Of a stretch of DNA of 5,440 bases, positions 1 through 5,221 are shown piece by piece. The notes under the pieces were generated by a model. That model was given only the letters and a program-made list of their open reading frames with translations, had not been told where the DNA came from and did no database searches. Source of the DNA: Gammaproteobacteria bacterium (GTDB lineage: Bacteria; Pseudomonadota; Gammaproteobacteria; Methylococcales; Methylomonadaceae); NCBI GenBank assembly GCA_024276805.1, contig JAJRWJ010000397.1:1-5440 (forward strand), read 5' to 3'. Numbering within the stretch: position 1 is the stretch's first letter; each line of letters opens with the position of its first letter. A program made the translations under genes and the position numbers.

Positions 1-648
1 GCACATGAAATCGAGCTGGCCCTGGAGCAGTACGGACAACGGCCACTGCAAAGACTGGAAAAGCTCGGCCTGCTGACGCCAAACTTCATGGCGGTGCACA
101 TGACCCAGATCGAAGACGATGAAATCGAACTGTTCTCCCGCAGCGGCGCGCACATCGTGCACTGTCCCGAATCCAACCTGAAGCTGGCCAGCGGCTTCTG
201 CCCGGTGGTGAAATATCTGGATGCCGGCATCAATGTCGCCCTGGGTACCGATGGCGCCGCCAGCAACAATGATCTGGACATGTTCGGGGAAATGCGCACT
301 GCCGCCCTGCTGGCCAAGGGCGTCGCCCAGGATGCCAGCGCCCTGCCGGCGCATAGCGCACTGCGCATGGCCACCCTGAACGGCGCCAGGGCGCTGGGCC
401 TCGACCATGAAATCGGCTCGCTGGAAACTGGCAAATCCGCAGACTGCATTGCCATCGATCTGCAGCAACTGGAAACCCGGCCCCTGTACGATCCCGTCTC
501 GCAAATCGTCTATGCCGCCAGTCGTCAGCAGGTGACCGATGTCTGGATCGCCGGGCGACAACTGCTCAAGCAGCGACAACTGACATCAATCGATAGCGAT
601 GAATTGAACATCAGACTGGCCGAATGGCAACGGCGCCTGGATTCGTGA
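1..648 (+). CDS. mtaD: 5'-methylthioadenosine/S-adenosylhomocysteine deaminase (TRZ/ATZ amidohydrolase), C-terminal part
   Basis: The reading frame is open at the window's left edge and ends at TGA 646-648, giving 215 residues, roughly the second half of a protein usually near 440 residues. It matches the amidohydrolase family that deaminates methylthioadenosine or S-adenosylhomocysteine in the cytoplasm, using one divalent metal. The visible sequence starts with AHEIELALEQYGQRP, which in the family directly follows the HET segment. His33 in MAVHM (counted from base 1) is a likely metal ligand. The HCPESNLKLASG segment lies at residues 54-65, and LGTDGAASNN at 81-90 carries Asp84, the expected catalytic and metal-binding acid. 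The C-terminal GSLETGKSADCIAID stretch is the usual beta-sandwich return. The N-terminal metal-binding HxH is outside the window. In Pseudomonas this gene sits just before ubiG. Substrate preference (MTA, SAH or another aminopurine) cannot be read from the sequence. Confidence 0.88.
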   Translation, partial: AHEIELALEQYGQRPLQRLEKLGLLTPNFMAVHMTQIEDDEIELFSRSGAHIVHCPESNLKLASGFCPVVKYLDAGINVALGTDGAASNNDLDMFGEMRTAALLAKGVAQDASALPAHSALRMATLNGARALGLDHEIGSLETGKSADCIAIDLQQLETRPLYDPVSQIVYAASRQQVTDVWIAGRQLLKQRQLTSIDSDELNIRLAEWQRRLDS

Positions 649-705
649 CGGCATTTCTGTTTTTTCCATGACCTGGTATATAGCCTGGACAGCCACACTC
701 CCCTC

Positions 706-739
706 GCTGCAATACAGCAATCAAGATGCTGAGTGCAGC
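706..739. repeat. interrupted inverted repeat (hairpin)
   Basis: GCTGCA (706-711) pairs with TGCAGC (734-739), and inside it CAGCA (715-719) pairs with TGCTG (727-731). That gives 11 bp in two perfect blocks with a small internal loop and a 7-base apical loop. No T-run follows on the plus strand, so it is not a standard terminator. It may be an RNA structure at the end of the mtaD transcript or part of a palindromic repeat. Confidence 0.45.
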
Positions 740-882
740 TTAAAGTGGAACACTGGCAACAGGCAACGATCAGGCTTGCATCGAGGCTGTTTGGCCGGCT
801 TTCGTTCTGCAACCATGCGCTAAACCGCCTGCAAATAATATTGGGAATTGCTTACCATGGCCGGGTTGAAGCGGCTACGGTT

Positions 883-894
883 ATGAGCGCTCAT
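883..894. repeat. perfect 12-bp palindrome
   Basis: ATGAGCGCTCAT is fully self-complementary with no spacer. It lies about 145 bases upstream of the predicted ubiG -35 element. It could be a dimeric regulator site, but no regulator family was recognised and a single copy may be chance. Confidence 0.3.
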
Positions 895-932
895 CGACAT
901 GGACCAAGCGGCACAACCTGATTCGAATGTAG

Positions 933-958
933 CCTGGATGGAGCTTGCGGAATCCGGG
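933..958. repeat. REP-like palindromic repeat
   Basis: CCTGGAT (933-939) pairs with ATCCGGG (952-958) around a 12-base GGAGC-rich loop, with one T-G wobble. The sequence closely resembles the GTAGCCCGGATGGAGC...GGAATCCGGG repeat that I recall in many gammaproteobacterial intergenic regions. Such elements are short and non-coding, and are probably moved by a transposase acting in trans. They do not imply a local mobile gene. Confidence 0.6.
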
Positions 959-1025
959 TTGTACGCTAATGTGCTATTCTCACAGTGATTTATATGCGCT
1001 CGCCCTGTGACCACTGCAACAACAA

Positions 1026-1060
1026 ATGACGATTAACCCAGTAATCCAGTATACTATAGT
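1026..1060 (+). promoter_or_regulatory. probable sigma70 promoter of the ubiG operon
   Basis: A -35-like ATGACG (1026-1031, four of six matches to TTGACA) lies 18 bases before TATACT (1050-1055, five of six matches to TATAAT). A second overlapping -10-like TATAGT follows at 1055-1060. This places a start of transcription around 1062-1067, about 20 bases before the ubiG ATG. Local DNA is AT-rich compared with the flanking genes. No operator was recognised. Confidence 0.5.
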
Positions 1061-1084
1061 GATATCTCAATTCGGATCAAGGCA

Positions 1085-1795
1085 ATGACAGCGACATCGG
1101 AAAATGTGCATGCGCACGAAATCAACAAATTTGGCTCATTGGCGGAACGCTGGTGGGACCGCCACGGCGAGTTCAAGACCCTGCATGATATCAATCCCCT
1201 GCGCATCCGTTTCATCCGTGACTACACCGACCTCGACGGCAAACGCATCATCGATGTCGGCTGCGGTGGCGGTATATTGAGTGAAGGGCTGGCAAAGTTT
1301 GGCGCAGACGTCACCGGCATCGATCTCAGCGAGTAACTGATCGACATCGCCGACCTGCACGGACTGGAATCCGGCATCGATGTCCATTATCAGAAAATCA
1401 GTGCCGAGGCGATGGCCGAGCAGAATCCGGGGGAGTTCGACATCGTCACCTGCATGGAAATGCTGGAACATGTCCCCGATCCGGCATCGATCGTTTCCGC
1501 CTGCGCGACCCTGGTCAAACCGGGAGGCCATGTCTTTTTCTCCACCCTCAACCGCAAGCCGAAAGCCTATTTGCTGGCCATCGTCGCCGCGGAATACCTG
1601 CTGAAAATGTTGCCCAAAGGCACTCATGACTACAAAACCTTCATCAAGCCCTCGGAGCTGAGCCGCTGGTGCCGGGAGGCAGAGCTTGACATGCAGGGCA
1701 TCGTCGGCATCGAATACAACCCTTTCACGAAAAGCTTCAGCCTGGGAAAAGATATCGATGTCAATTATATTGCCGCCTTCCAACGTCCCGAATAA
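1085..1795 (+). pseudogene. ubiG: ubiquinone biosynthesis O-methyltransferase UbiG, interrupted by an in-frame TAA
   Basis: UbiG is a SAM-dependent enzyme that carries out both O-methylations of ubiquinone synthesis. The frame from ATG 1085 to TAA 1793-1795 spans 236 positions, close to the 240 residues of the E. coli enzyme. It is broken once, by TAA 1334-1336 at codon 84. Before the stop are NKFGSLAERWWD (14-25), the LHDINPLR segment (33-40) and SAM motif I, IIDVGCGGGIL (55-65), ending in GIDLSE. After it the same frame continues with LIDIADLHGLESG, TCMEMLEHVPDP, LVKPGGHVFFSTLNR, LPKGTHDYKTFIKPSEL and the C-terminal DVNYIAAF, all typical of UbiG. No frameshift or missing segment is seen. 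The 83-residue N-terminal piece has the SAM site without the rest; an internal ATG at 1412 would give a piece lacking motif I. A single-base change (such as GAA, CAA or AAA to TAA) or a sequencing error explains it best. The ribosome site is weak (GGATCAAGG just before ATG). Confidence 0.85.
1334..1336 (+). other. premature in-frame TAA in ubiG (codon 84)
   Basis: The codon run reads GAT CTC AGC GAG TAA CTG ATC GAC, in the frame shared by the conserved UbiG sequence on both sides. TAA also serves as the normal stop of ubiG, the SDR gene and sufT here, so genetic-code reassignment is not a reasonable explanation. The next base is C, a context sometimes linked with weaker termination, but no readthrough signal was identified. 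Confidence 0.9.
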
Positions 1796-1801
1796 CGCGC
1801 C

Positions 1802-2482
1802 ATGAATGCGGATTTCCGGCTCACCTGCGTATTGTTCGATCTGGACGGCACGCTGATCGATACCGCTCCAGACTTGCTGGCGGCATTGCAGCGGGCTCTG
1901 CGCAGCCATGACCTGCCGGCGCCGGACAAACGGCGTGTACAGCCTTATATTTCCTATGGCGCCGCGGCGATGGTCCGGGAAAGCCTGAATGGCTCCGGGA
2001 CAGAACAGCTGCAAAAACAGATCCTGACCGCCATGCTGGAGGATTACCAGCAGCACATCGCCGATCAGACCAGACTGTTTCCAGGCATCGCCGAAGTCTT
2101 GCAGAACCTTGAAGCCCGGGGCATCAAATGGGGCGTCGTGACCAACAAACTGCAGCGCTTCACCAAACCCTTGATGGCGGCGTTACAGCTGACCTCCAGA
2201 GCTGCCTGTATCATCAGCGGCGATACCACTACCAGGAGCAAACCCCACCCGGAACCGATGCTGGCCGCCTGCCGGGATGCCGGCGTGCTCCCCGAACAAA
2301 GCATTTACATCGGCGATTCGGCACATGACATCGCCGCCGGCAAAGGCGCCAACATGAAAACCCTGGCTGCTGCCTACGGTTATCTGAAACCGGCGGACGA
2401 TCCCCACAGCTGGGGAGCCGACGCCCTGATCAGCAACCCCCTGGAAATCCTTGCCTGGATAGAAACAAGCGTATGCCATTGA
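1802..2482 (+). CDS. mupP: HAD-family phosphatase, probable N-acetylmuramic acid 6-phosphate phosphatase MupP
   Basis: This 226-residue HAD-superfamily hydrolase contains all four motifs. Motif I is FDLDGT with nucleophile Asp13 and general acid Asp15. Motif II is VVTNK with Thr114. Motif III is Lys147 in SKPHPEP. Motif IV is IGDSAHD with Asp172 and Asp176. The helical cap lies between motifs I and II (about residues 20-90). Generic annotation would say phosphoglycolate phosphatase (Gph). MupP is preferred because the gene sits between ubiG and a YciK-like SDR, as in Pseudomonas, where MupP removes phosphate from MurNAc-6-phosphate in peptidoglycan recycling and so contributes to intrinsic fosfomycin resistance. 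WGVVTNK, the YGYL segment and WGAD near the C-terminus also resemble what I recall of Pseudomonas MupP. It starts 6 bases after the ubiG stop without a clear Shine-Dalgarno, which fits translational coupling in an operon. The premature stop in ubiG could therefore reduce its expression. Confidence 0.8.
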   Translation: MNADFRLTCVLFDLDGTLIDTAPDLLAALQRALRSHDLPAPDKRRVQPYISYGAAAMVRESLNGSGTEQLQKQILTAMLEDYQQHIADQTRLFPGIAEVLQNLEARGIKWGVVTNKLQRFTKPLMAALQLTSRAACIISGDTTTRSKPHPEPMLAACRDAGVLPEQSIYIGDSAHDIAAGKGANMKTLAAAYGYLKPADDPHSWGADALISNPLEILAWIETSVCH

Positions 2483-3201
2483 CCGAGCAAACCATAATGA
2501 TCACCGGCGCCGCGGGAGGACTGGGCGCCACTGCGGCTGTTGCCCTGGCCAGACAGGGTGCCAGCATCATACTGCTGGACAGGAACGTCCCCAGGCTGGA
2601 GGATGTCTATGACCGTATCGTCGACACTGGCGCACCGGAACCGGCCATCTATCCCTTCGACCTGGCCGGCGCCAACGAGGGTCAATACAACGAGCTTGCC
2701 CGGGTCATTGGCGACAAGTACAGCGCCCTGCAGGGATTGCTGCATTCCGCCGCGGAACTCGGCACCCAGGGGCCGGTCGCCACGCATCCGACAGCCTCCT
2801 GGGGGCACACACTGAATGTCAATCTGAGCGCCGCTTTTCTGTTGACCCGGGTACTGTTGCCGGTACTGCAAAAAAGTGCACATGCGTCCATTGTCTTCAC
2901 TTCGGATTCATCGGTGCGCAATGCCCGCGCCTATGCCGGCGCCTACGGCGTCGCCAAGATCGCCCTGGAGGGATTTGCCGGAATTCTGGCCGAAGAACTG
3001 GAATCGGCACAGAAAATCCGGGTCAACACGCTGATCCCAGGACCGGTCAATTCACCACTGCGCAACCGCATCTACCCGGGAGAAGACAAAAGCCAATTGC
3101 CGGATATGAACTCTCTCGATGCTGTCTATGTCTATCTGTGTGGACCGGAAAGCATCGGCGTCACCGGACAAAGCATCGATGCGCAAACTTTTCTACAATA
3201 A
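2473..3201 (+). CDS. YciK-like short-chain dehydrogenase/reductase (SDR)
   Basis: A 242-residue single-domain SDR, probably cytoplasmic and NAD(P)-dependent. The Rossmann glycine motif TGAAGGLG is at 11-18, an acidic Asp36 ends strand beta-2 (LLDRN), LNVN is at 114-117, and the catalytic Tyr158-x-x-x-Lys162 is in AYGVAK. The C-terminal IRVNTLIPGPVNSPLR and YPGED...GVTGQSIDAQ blocks resemble the YciK family found next to mupP in Pseudomonas. The start ATG overlaps the mupP stop by 10 bases, a sign of translational coupling. Two active-site positions are unusual: the usual NAG after strand beta-4 is Ser92-Ala93-Ala94, and the position 13 residues before the catalytic Tyr, normally Ser, is Asp145, with Ser144 and Ser146 on either side. 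Substrate is unknown, and a non-catalytic role is possible. Confidence 0.82.
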   Translation: MPLTEQTIMITGAAGGLGATAAVALARQGASIILLDRNVPRLEDVYDRIVDTGAPEPAIYPFDLAGANEGQYNELARVIGDKYSALQGLLHSAAELGTQGPVATHPTASWGHTLNVNLSAAFLLTRVLLPVLQKSAHASIVFTSDSSVRNARAYAGAYGVAKIALEGFAGILAEELESAQKIRVNTLIPGPVNSPLRNRIYPGEDKSQLPDMNSLDAVYVYLCGPESIGVTGQSIDAQTFLQ

Positions 3202-3210
3202 ACGATTCCC

Positions 3211-3759
3211 ATGGCAGAAAGAGAAACCATAGAACTGACCCGTGATGTCAATATCGTCACCATTCCCGAGGGCAACCACGGGACACTGAAAAAAGGCGAG
3301 ACAGTGACCATCCATCAGTCGCTGGGCAACAACTACACCGTGATCACAGAACTGGGTCATATGGTACGCATTGCCGGCGCCGATGCCGATGCACTGGGCA
3401 AAGAACCGCTGGAACTGCATACCCTGGTCGACGAGACCACCCCGGAAATGGTGGAGAAGAATTGCTGGGAAGTGATGAAAACGGTCTATGACCCGGAAAT
3501 TCCGGTGAATATCGTCGATCTGGGCCTGGTTTATCATTGCCAGGTTACACCGCGGGAAGACGGAAAAAACGACGTTCATGTCATGATGACCCTGACCGCG
3601 CCCGGCTGCGGCATGGGACCGGTGATTCAAAGCGATGTGGAAAAATGCATCCGTGCACTGCCCGGCGTGGCGAACGTCGAAGTGGAGGTTGTCCTCGACC
3701 CCCCCTGGTCGCGGGAAATGATGTCCGAAGTCGCCCAGGTTCAGCTGGGGTTGTTTTAA
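3211..3759 (+). CDS. sufT: Fe-S cluster assembly protein SufT (MIP18/DUF59 family)
   Basis: A 182-residue protein with the long SufT architecture. An N-terminal region of about 65 residues (LTRDVNIVTIPEGNHGTLKKG, then GNNYTV) precedes a MIP18/DUF59 domain at about 80-175. The domain shows YDPEIPVNIVDLGLVY (93-108), TLTAPGCGMG (127-136) with the conserved Cys133, and DPPWSREMMSE near the end. Family members are accessory factors for maturing Fe-S proteins in the cytoplasm, usually found beside suf genes; here it follows the SDR by 9 bases and appears to close the ubiG operon. No clear Shine-Dalgarno is visible before the ATG, so it probably depends on coupling to the upstream frame. The start agrees with the family's N-terminus. 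The protein is complete and no odd residues were seen. Confidence 0.87.
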   Translation: MAERETIELTRDVNIVTIPEGNHGTLKKGETVTIHQSLGNNYTVITELGHMVRIAGADADALGKEPLELHTLVDETTPEMVEKNCWEVMKTVYDPEIPVNIVDLGLVYHCQVTPREDGKNDVHVMMTLTAPGCGMGPVIQSDVEKCIRALPGVANVEVEVVLDPPWSREMMSEVAQVQLGLF

Positions 3760-3771
3760 GTCCGGGAGAAA

Positions 3772-3795
3772 TCGCGGCTGAAGCCGCTCCTGCGA
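3772..3795. repeat. REP-like palindrome after sufT
   Basis: GCGGC (3774-3778) and GCCGC (3783-3787) form a perfect stem around a TGAA loop, with outer TCGC (3772-3775) and GCGA (3792-3795) also complementary. It is the reverse complement of the TAGGAGCGGCTTCAGCCGCGA repeat that I recall as common in Pseudomonas and Xanthomonas intergenic DNA. It starts 12 bases after the sufT stop and may help end transcription of the convergent genes, but it lacks a T-run on the plus strand. Confidence 0.6.
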
Positions 3796-3810
3796 CATAA
3801 ATCAATTAGC

Positions 3811-3838
3811 GTAGGTAGCGAAAGCGGCGTGCCCTAAC
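3811..3838. repeat. imperfect palindromic repeat (GTAGG...CCCTAAC)
   Basis: GTAGGTAGCG at 3811-3820 faces CGGCGTGCCCTAAC at 3825-3838, a bulged inverted repeat. Its right half (GTGCCCTA) resembles the right arm of the large inverted repeat at 5222-5293 (GTGTGCCCTAC), so both may belong to one repeat family. It lies between convergent sufT and the peroxidase gene. Confidence 0.4.
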
Positions 3839-3890
3839 ACAGGCCACCGCCATATGCTATTACCCTTTGGCAGCATGAATGTTGCCCAGG

Positions 3891-4964
3891 CTATTTTTCT
3901 GAAGCCTGATATTGCGGACTTGTCAACGACTGCAGAAAAGCCACCAGGTCCTGTTTTTCCTGGTCTGTCAAATGCAGTGGAAAAATCGCGGCATCCAGGA
4001 AACGGTTTTTCTCGCCGCCCTGGTCATAGTATTCCACAACTTCTTCCAGCGTCTCTACGCTGCCATCGTGCATGTAAGGCCCGGTACGGGCAATGTTGCG
4101 CAACGTCGGGGTTCTGAATTTGCCGATATCGGCGATCACCCTGGTGACATTGAACCGGCCCAGCTCCGAACGCTGCCAGGCGCTCAATTCGAATTGACGC
4201 GGATCCCTGCCGTCGCGGAGCGCCTGTAGAAATTCATCCATAACCGGCTGCAGGCGCTGAAAGCCGACGCCAATATTGTAAAACTGGTTATCGGTGAACA
4301 ATGCGTTGTTCCAGCTGATTTCGTGGCAGTTGGCACAGTTGCCCTTGCGCCGGAAAATGCGCAGCCCGCGCGCCGCACTGTCCGACAGGGCCGTTCTGTC
4401 ACGGCCAAAATAATACCGGTCGAAGGGGGAATCACCGGCAATCAAGGTGCGCTCGAAACTGGCGATAGCCTTAACTACATGGTCGATAGTGATTTGCTTG
4501 GCAGTGATGCCAAAAACATTATGAAATTGCTCCCGATAGCCGGCATCCCGCCGCACAACATCAACAATCTGCTGGTGATCTTGCAAACCGTGCTCGATGG
4601 GATTGACAAAAGGCCCCAGGGCCTGTTTCTCAAGACTGGGCGCTCTGCCATCCAGAAACAACCGGGTATAGAATGCCGCATTCACGACGGTCGGAGCATT
4701 CCTGGTTCCGGTCTGACCGTCGATGCCCCTGGCTACTGGCAAACCGTCGGTGAAGGCCTTTTCCGGCAAATGACAGCTGGCGCAGCTGATAGTGCCATCG
4801 CCGCTGAAGCGCTGGTCATTGAACAACTGCCGCCCCAAAGCGACTTTTGCGGCGCTTTGCGGATTGTCCGCAGACACCGGCAACGGCGGCAGACCTGAAT
4901 TCTCCCCCGCATTCGCGCCACTGAGAAAGAAAAGCCCCAATAACAATACCGGCAGTAATCGCAT
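3891..4964 (-). CDS. periplasmic diheme cytochrome c peroxidase-like protein of MauG type
   Basis: A 357-residue exported diheme protein of the CcpA/MauG superfamily. Residues 1-19 form a Sec signal peptide (MRLLPVLLLGLFF core, cleavage likely after ANA). The two c-heme sites are CASCH (61-65) and CANCH (210-214). Between them lie RNAPT (88-92), DGRAPSLEKQALGPF (105-119) and NPIEHG with Glu124; the last two supply the Gln114 and Glu124 that align with CcpA Gln104 and Glu114. The C-terminal domain has FRTPTLRNIARTGPYMHDGSVETLEE (283-308) and YYDQGG. By spacing from fixed motifs, CcpA's His71 is replaced by Ile81 and its heme ligand Met275 by Tyr313, as in MauG, whose distal ligand is a tyrosine. 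The inter-heme Trp94 is Leu104. Expected activity is peroxide reduction or peroxide-driven oxidation of a protein partner. No partner gene such as mauA is present. The start is supported by GGAG 8 bases upstream and by the signal peptide. Confidence 0.88.
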   Translation of the reverse strand: MRLLPVLLLGLFFLSGANAGENSGLPPLPVSADNPQSAAKVALGRQLFNDQRFSGDGTISCASCHLPEKAFTDGLPVARGIDGQTGTRNAPTVVNAAFYTRLFLDGRAPSLEKQALGPFVNPIEHGLQDHQQIVDVVRRDAGYREQFHNVFGITAKQITIDHVVKAIASFERTLIAGDSPFDRYYFGRDRTALSDSAARGLRIFRRKGNCANCHEISWNNALFTDNQFYNIGVGFQRLQPVMDEFLQALRDGRDPRQFELSAWQRSELGRFNVTRVIADIGKFRTPTLRNIARTGPYMHDGSVETLEEVVEYYDQGGEKNRFLDAAIFPLHLTDQEKQDLVAFLQSLTSPQYQASEK

Positions 4965-4972
4965 GGTGGCAT

Positions 4973-4976
4973 CTCC
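4973..4976 (-). promoter_or_regulatory. ribosome binding site of the peroxidase gene
   Basis: On the minus strand GGAG lies 8 bases before ATG 4964, the strongest Shine-Dalgarno in the window. It directly abuts the T-run of the upstream terminator, so folding or termination there should affect ribosome access. Confidence 0.75.
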
Positions 4977-5012
4977 AAAAAAGAGTCAGCGGGAAAACCA
5001 AACCCGCTGACT
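4977..5012 (-). terminator. intrinsic terminator in the leader of the peroxidase gene (possible attenuator)
   Basis: Read on the minus strand, AGTCAGCGGG (5012-5003) pairs perfectly with CCCGCTGACT (4993-4984) across a 9-base loop. C and TTTTTT (4982-4977) follow. This is a classical Rho-independent terminator with a 10-bp GC-rich stem. It is followed at once by GGAG and, 12 bases after the T-run, by the peroxidase ATG. No promoter can fit between the T-run and the start codon. It may end the transcript of the gene at 5320-5440, but then the peroxidase needs readthrough; conditional attenuation is the simplest reading. Confidence 0.78.
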
Positions 5013-5020
5013 GGAAGTAT

Positions 5021-5039
5021 GTACATGTGAAACATGTAC
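5021..5039. repeat. perfect 8-3-8 inverted repeat GTACATGT-GAA-ACATGTAC
   Basis: Two perfect 8-base arms flank a 3-base centre, 8 bases from the terminator stem. It can act as a hairpin in the leader RNA or as the site of a dimeric regulator of the peroxidase gene. No known regulator consensus was recognised; it is not an FNR-type TTGAT-N4-ATCAA site. Confidence 0.55.
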
Positions 5040-5062
5040 GTGGGGAAATATTACTTAGTCCT

Positions 5063-5210
5063 ACTTTGTTAAAGTCTATAAACAGCAAATGCGATTTGCT
5101 GTTTACTTCAATAATCAACGGCTTGGGACCATTGATTATGCCGGCACTTCCTTGTGCCGAATCAGTTCCCATCTGTAAATGACGGGAACTACTTTATCAC
5201 ATCTGATAAA
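5063..5210. repeat. array of six adjacent inverted repeats, possible structured RNA
   Basis: Six inverted repeats with different sequences follow one another with linkers of only 2-5 bases. They are: ACTTT/AAAGT (5063-5075, loop 3); TAAACAGCAAAT/ATTTGCTGTTTA (5079-5105, 12 bp, loop 3); ATAATCAA/TTGATTAT (5111-5139, with two more G-C pairs inside); CGGCAC/GTGCCG (5142-5159, loop 6); AGTTCCC/GGGAACT (5164-5190, loop 13); TTTATCA/TGATAAA (5193-5210, loop 4). All outer arms are perfect. The stretch has no convincing gene and is more AT-rich than its surroundings. Because stems are palindromic, the strand that is transcribed cannot be told from folding alone, but the neighbouring genes on both sides run on the minus strand. 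Confidence 0.6.
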
Positions 5211-5221
5211 AACATCCTGGC

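Larger units (their letters stand above)
649..1084. other. non-coding gap between mtaD and ubiG
   Basis: This 436-base gap has no convincing gene. Short open frames on both strands start at weak codons, lack ribosome sites and show no family resemblance. It holds a T6 run at 660-665 shortly after the mtaD stop (without a clear GC stem before it), a hairpin at 706-739, a 12-bp palindrome at 883-894, a REP-like repeat at 933-958, and the probable ubiG promoter at 1026-1060. The gap separates two genes that are close neighbours in related genomes, so repeat insertion or decay of an older spacer is plausible. Confidence 0.6.

Noticed and set aside
733..921. 62-codon plus-strand frame in the mtaD-ubiG gap
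   Set aside because: Starts at GTG without a ribosome site, overlaps a hairpin and a palindrome, and resembles no known protein.
1334..1336. Alternative genetic code or programmed recoding as explanation of the ubiG TAA
   Set aside because: TAA ends ubiG itself, the SDR gene and sufT normally, and no other in-frame TAA occurs in the remaining genes.
1136..2056. 306-codon open frame on the minus strand opposite ubiG and mupP
   Set aside because: It lies antisense to two clearly recognised proteins, shows low-complexity shadow composition rich in Gln, Asp and Gly, and has no family resemblance; its openness follows from codon bias on the coding strand.
3193..3798. 201-codon minus-strand frame covering sufT
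   Set aside because: Antisense shadow of SufT, whose family motifs are certain on the plus strand.
3887..3908. CAGGCT / AGCCTG hairpin over the stop codon of the peroxidase gene
   Set aside because: Only 6 bp with a 10-base loop and no T-run after it on the minus strand; too weak to call a terminator.
4323..4898. 191-codon plus-strand frame inside the peroxidase gene
   Set aside because: Antisense to both heme motifs of a well-supported diheme protein; no ribosome site and no recognisable domain.
4816..5172. 118-codon minus-strand frame extending from the hairpin array into the peroxidase gene
   Set aside because: Overlaps the peroxidase start region in another frame and runs through the palindromes; no ribosome site or family signal.
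5193..5210. TTTATCA-CATC-TGATAAA as an FNR/ANR site
   Set aside because: The half-site order is TTATCA...TGATAA, not TTGAT-N4-ATCAA, so the consensus is not met.
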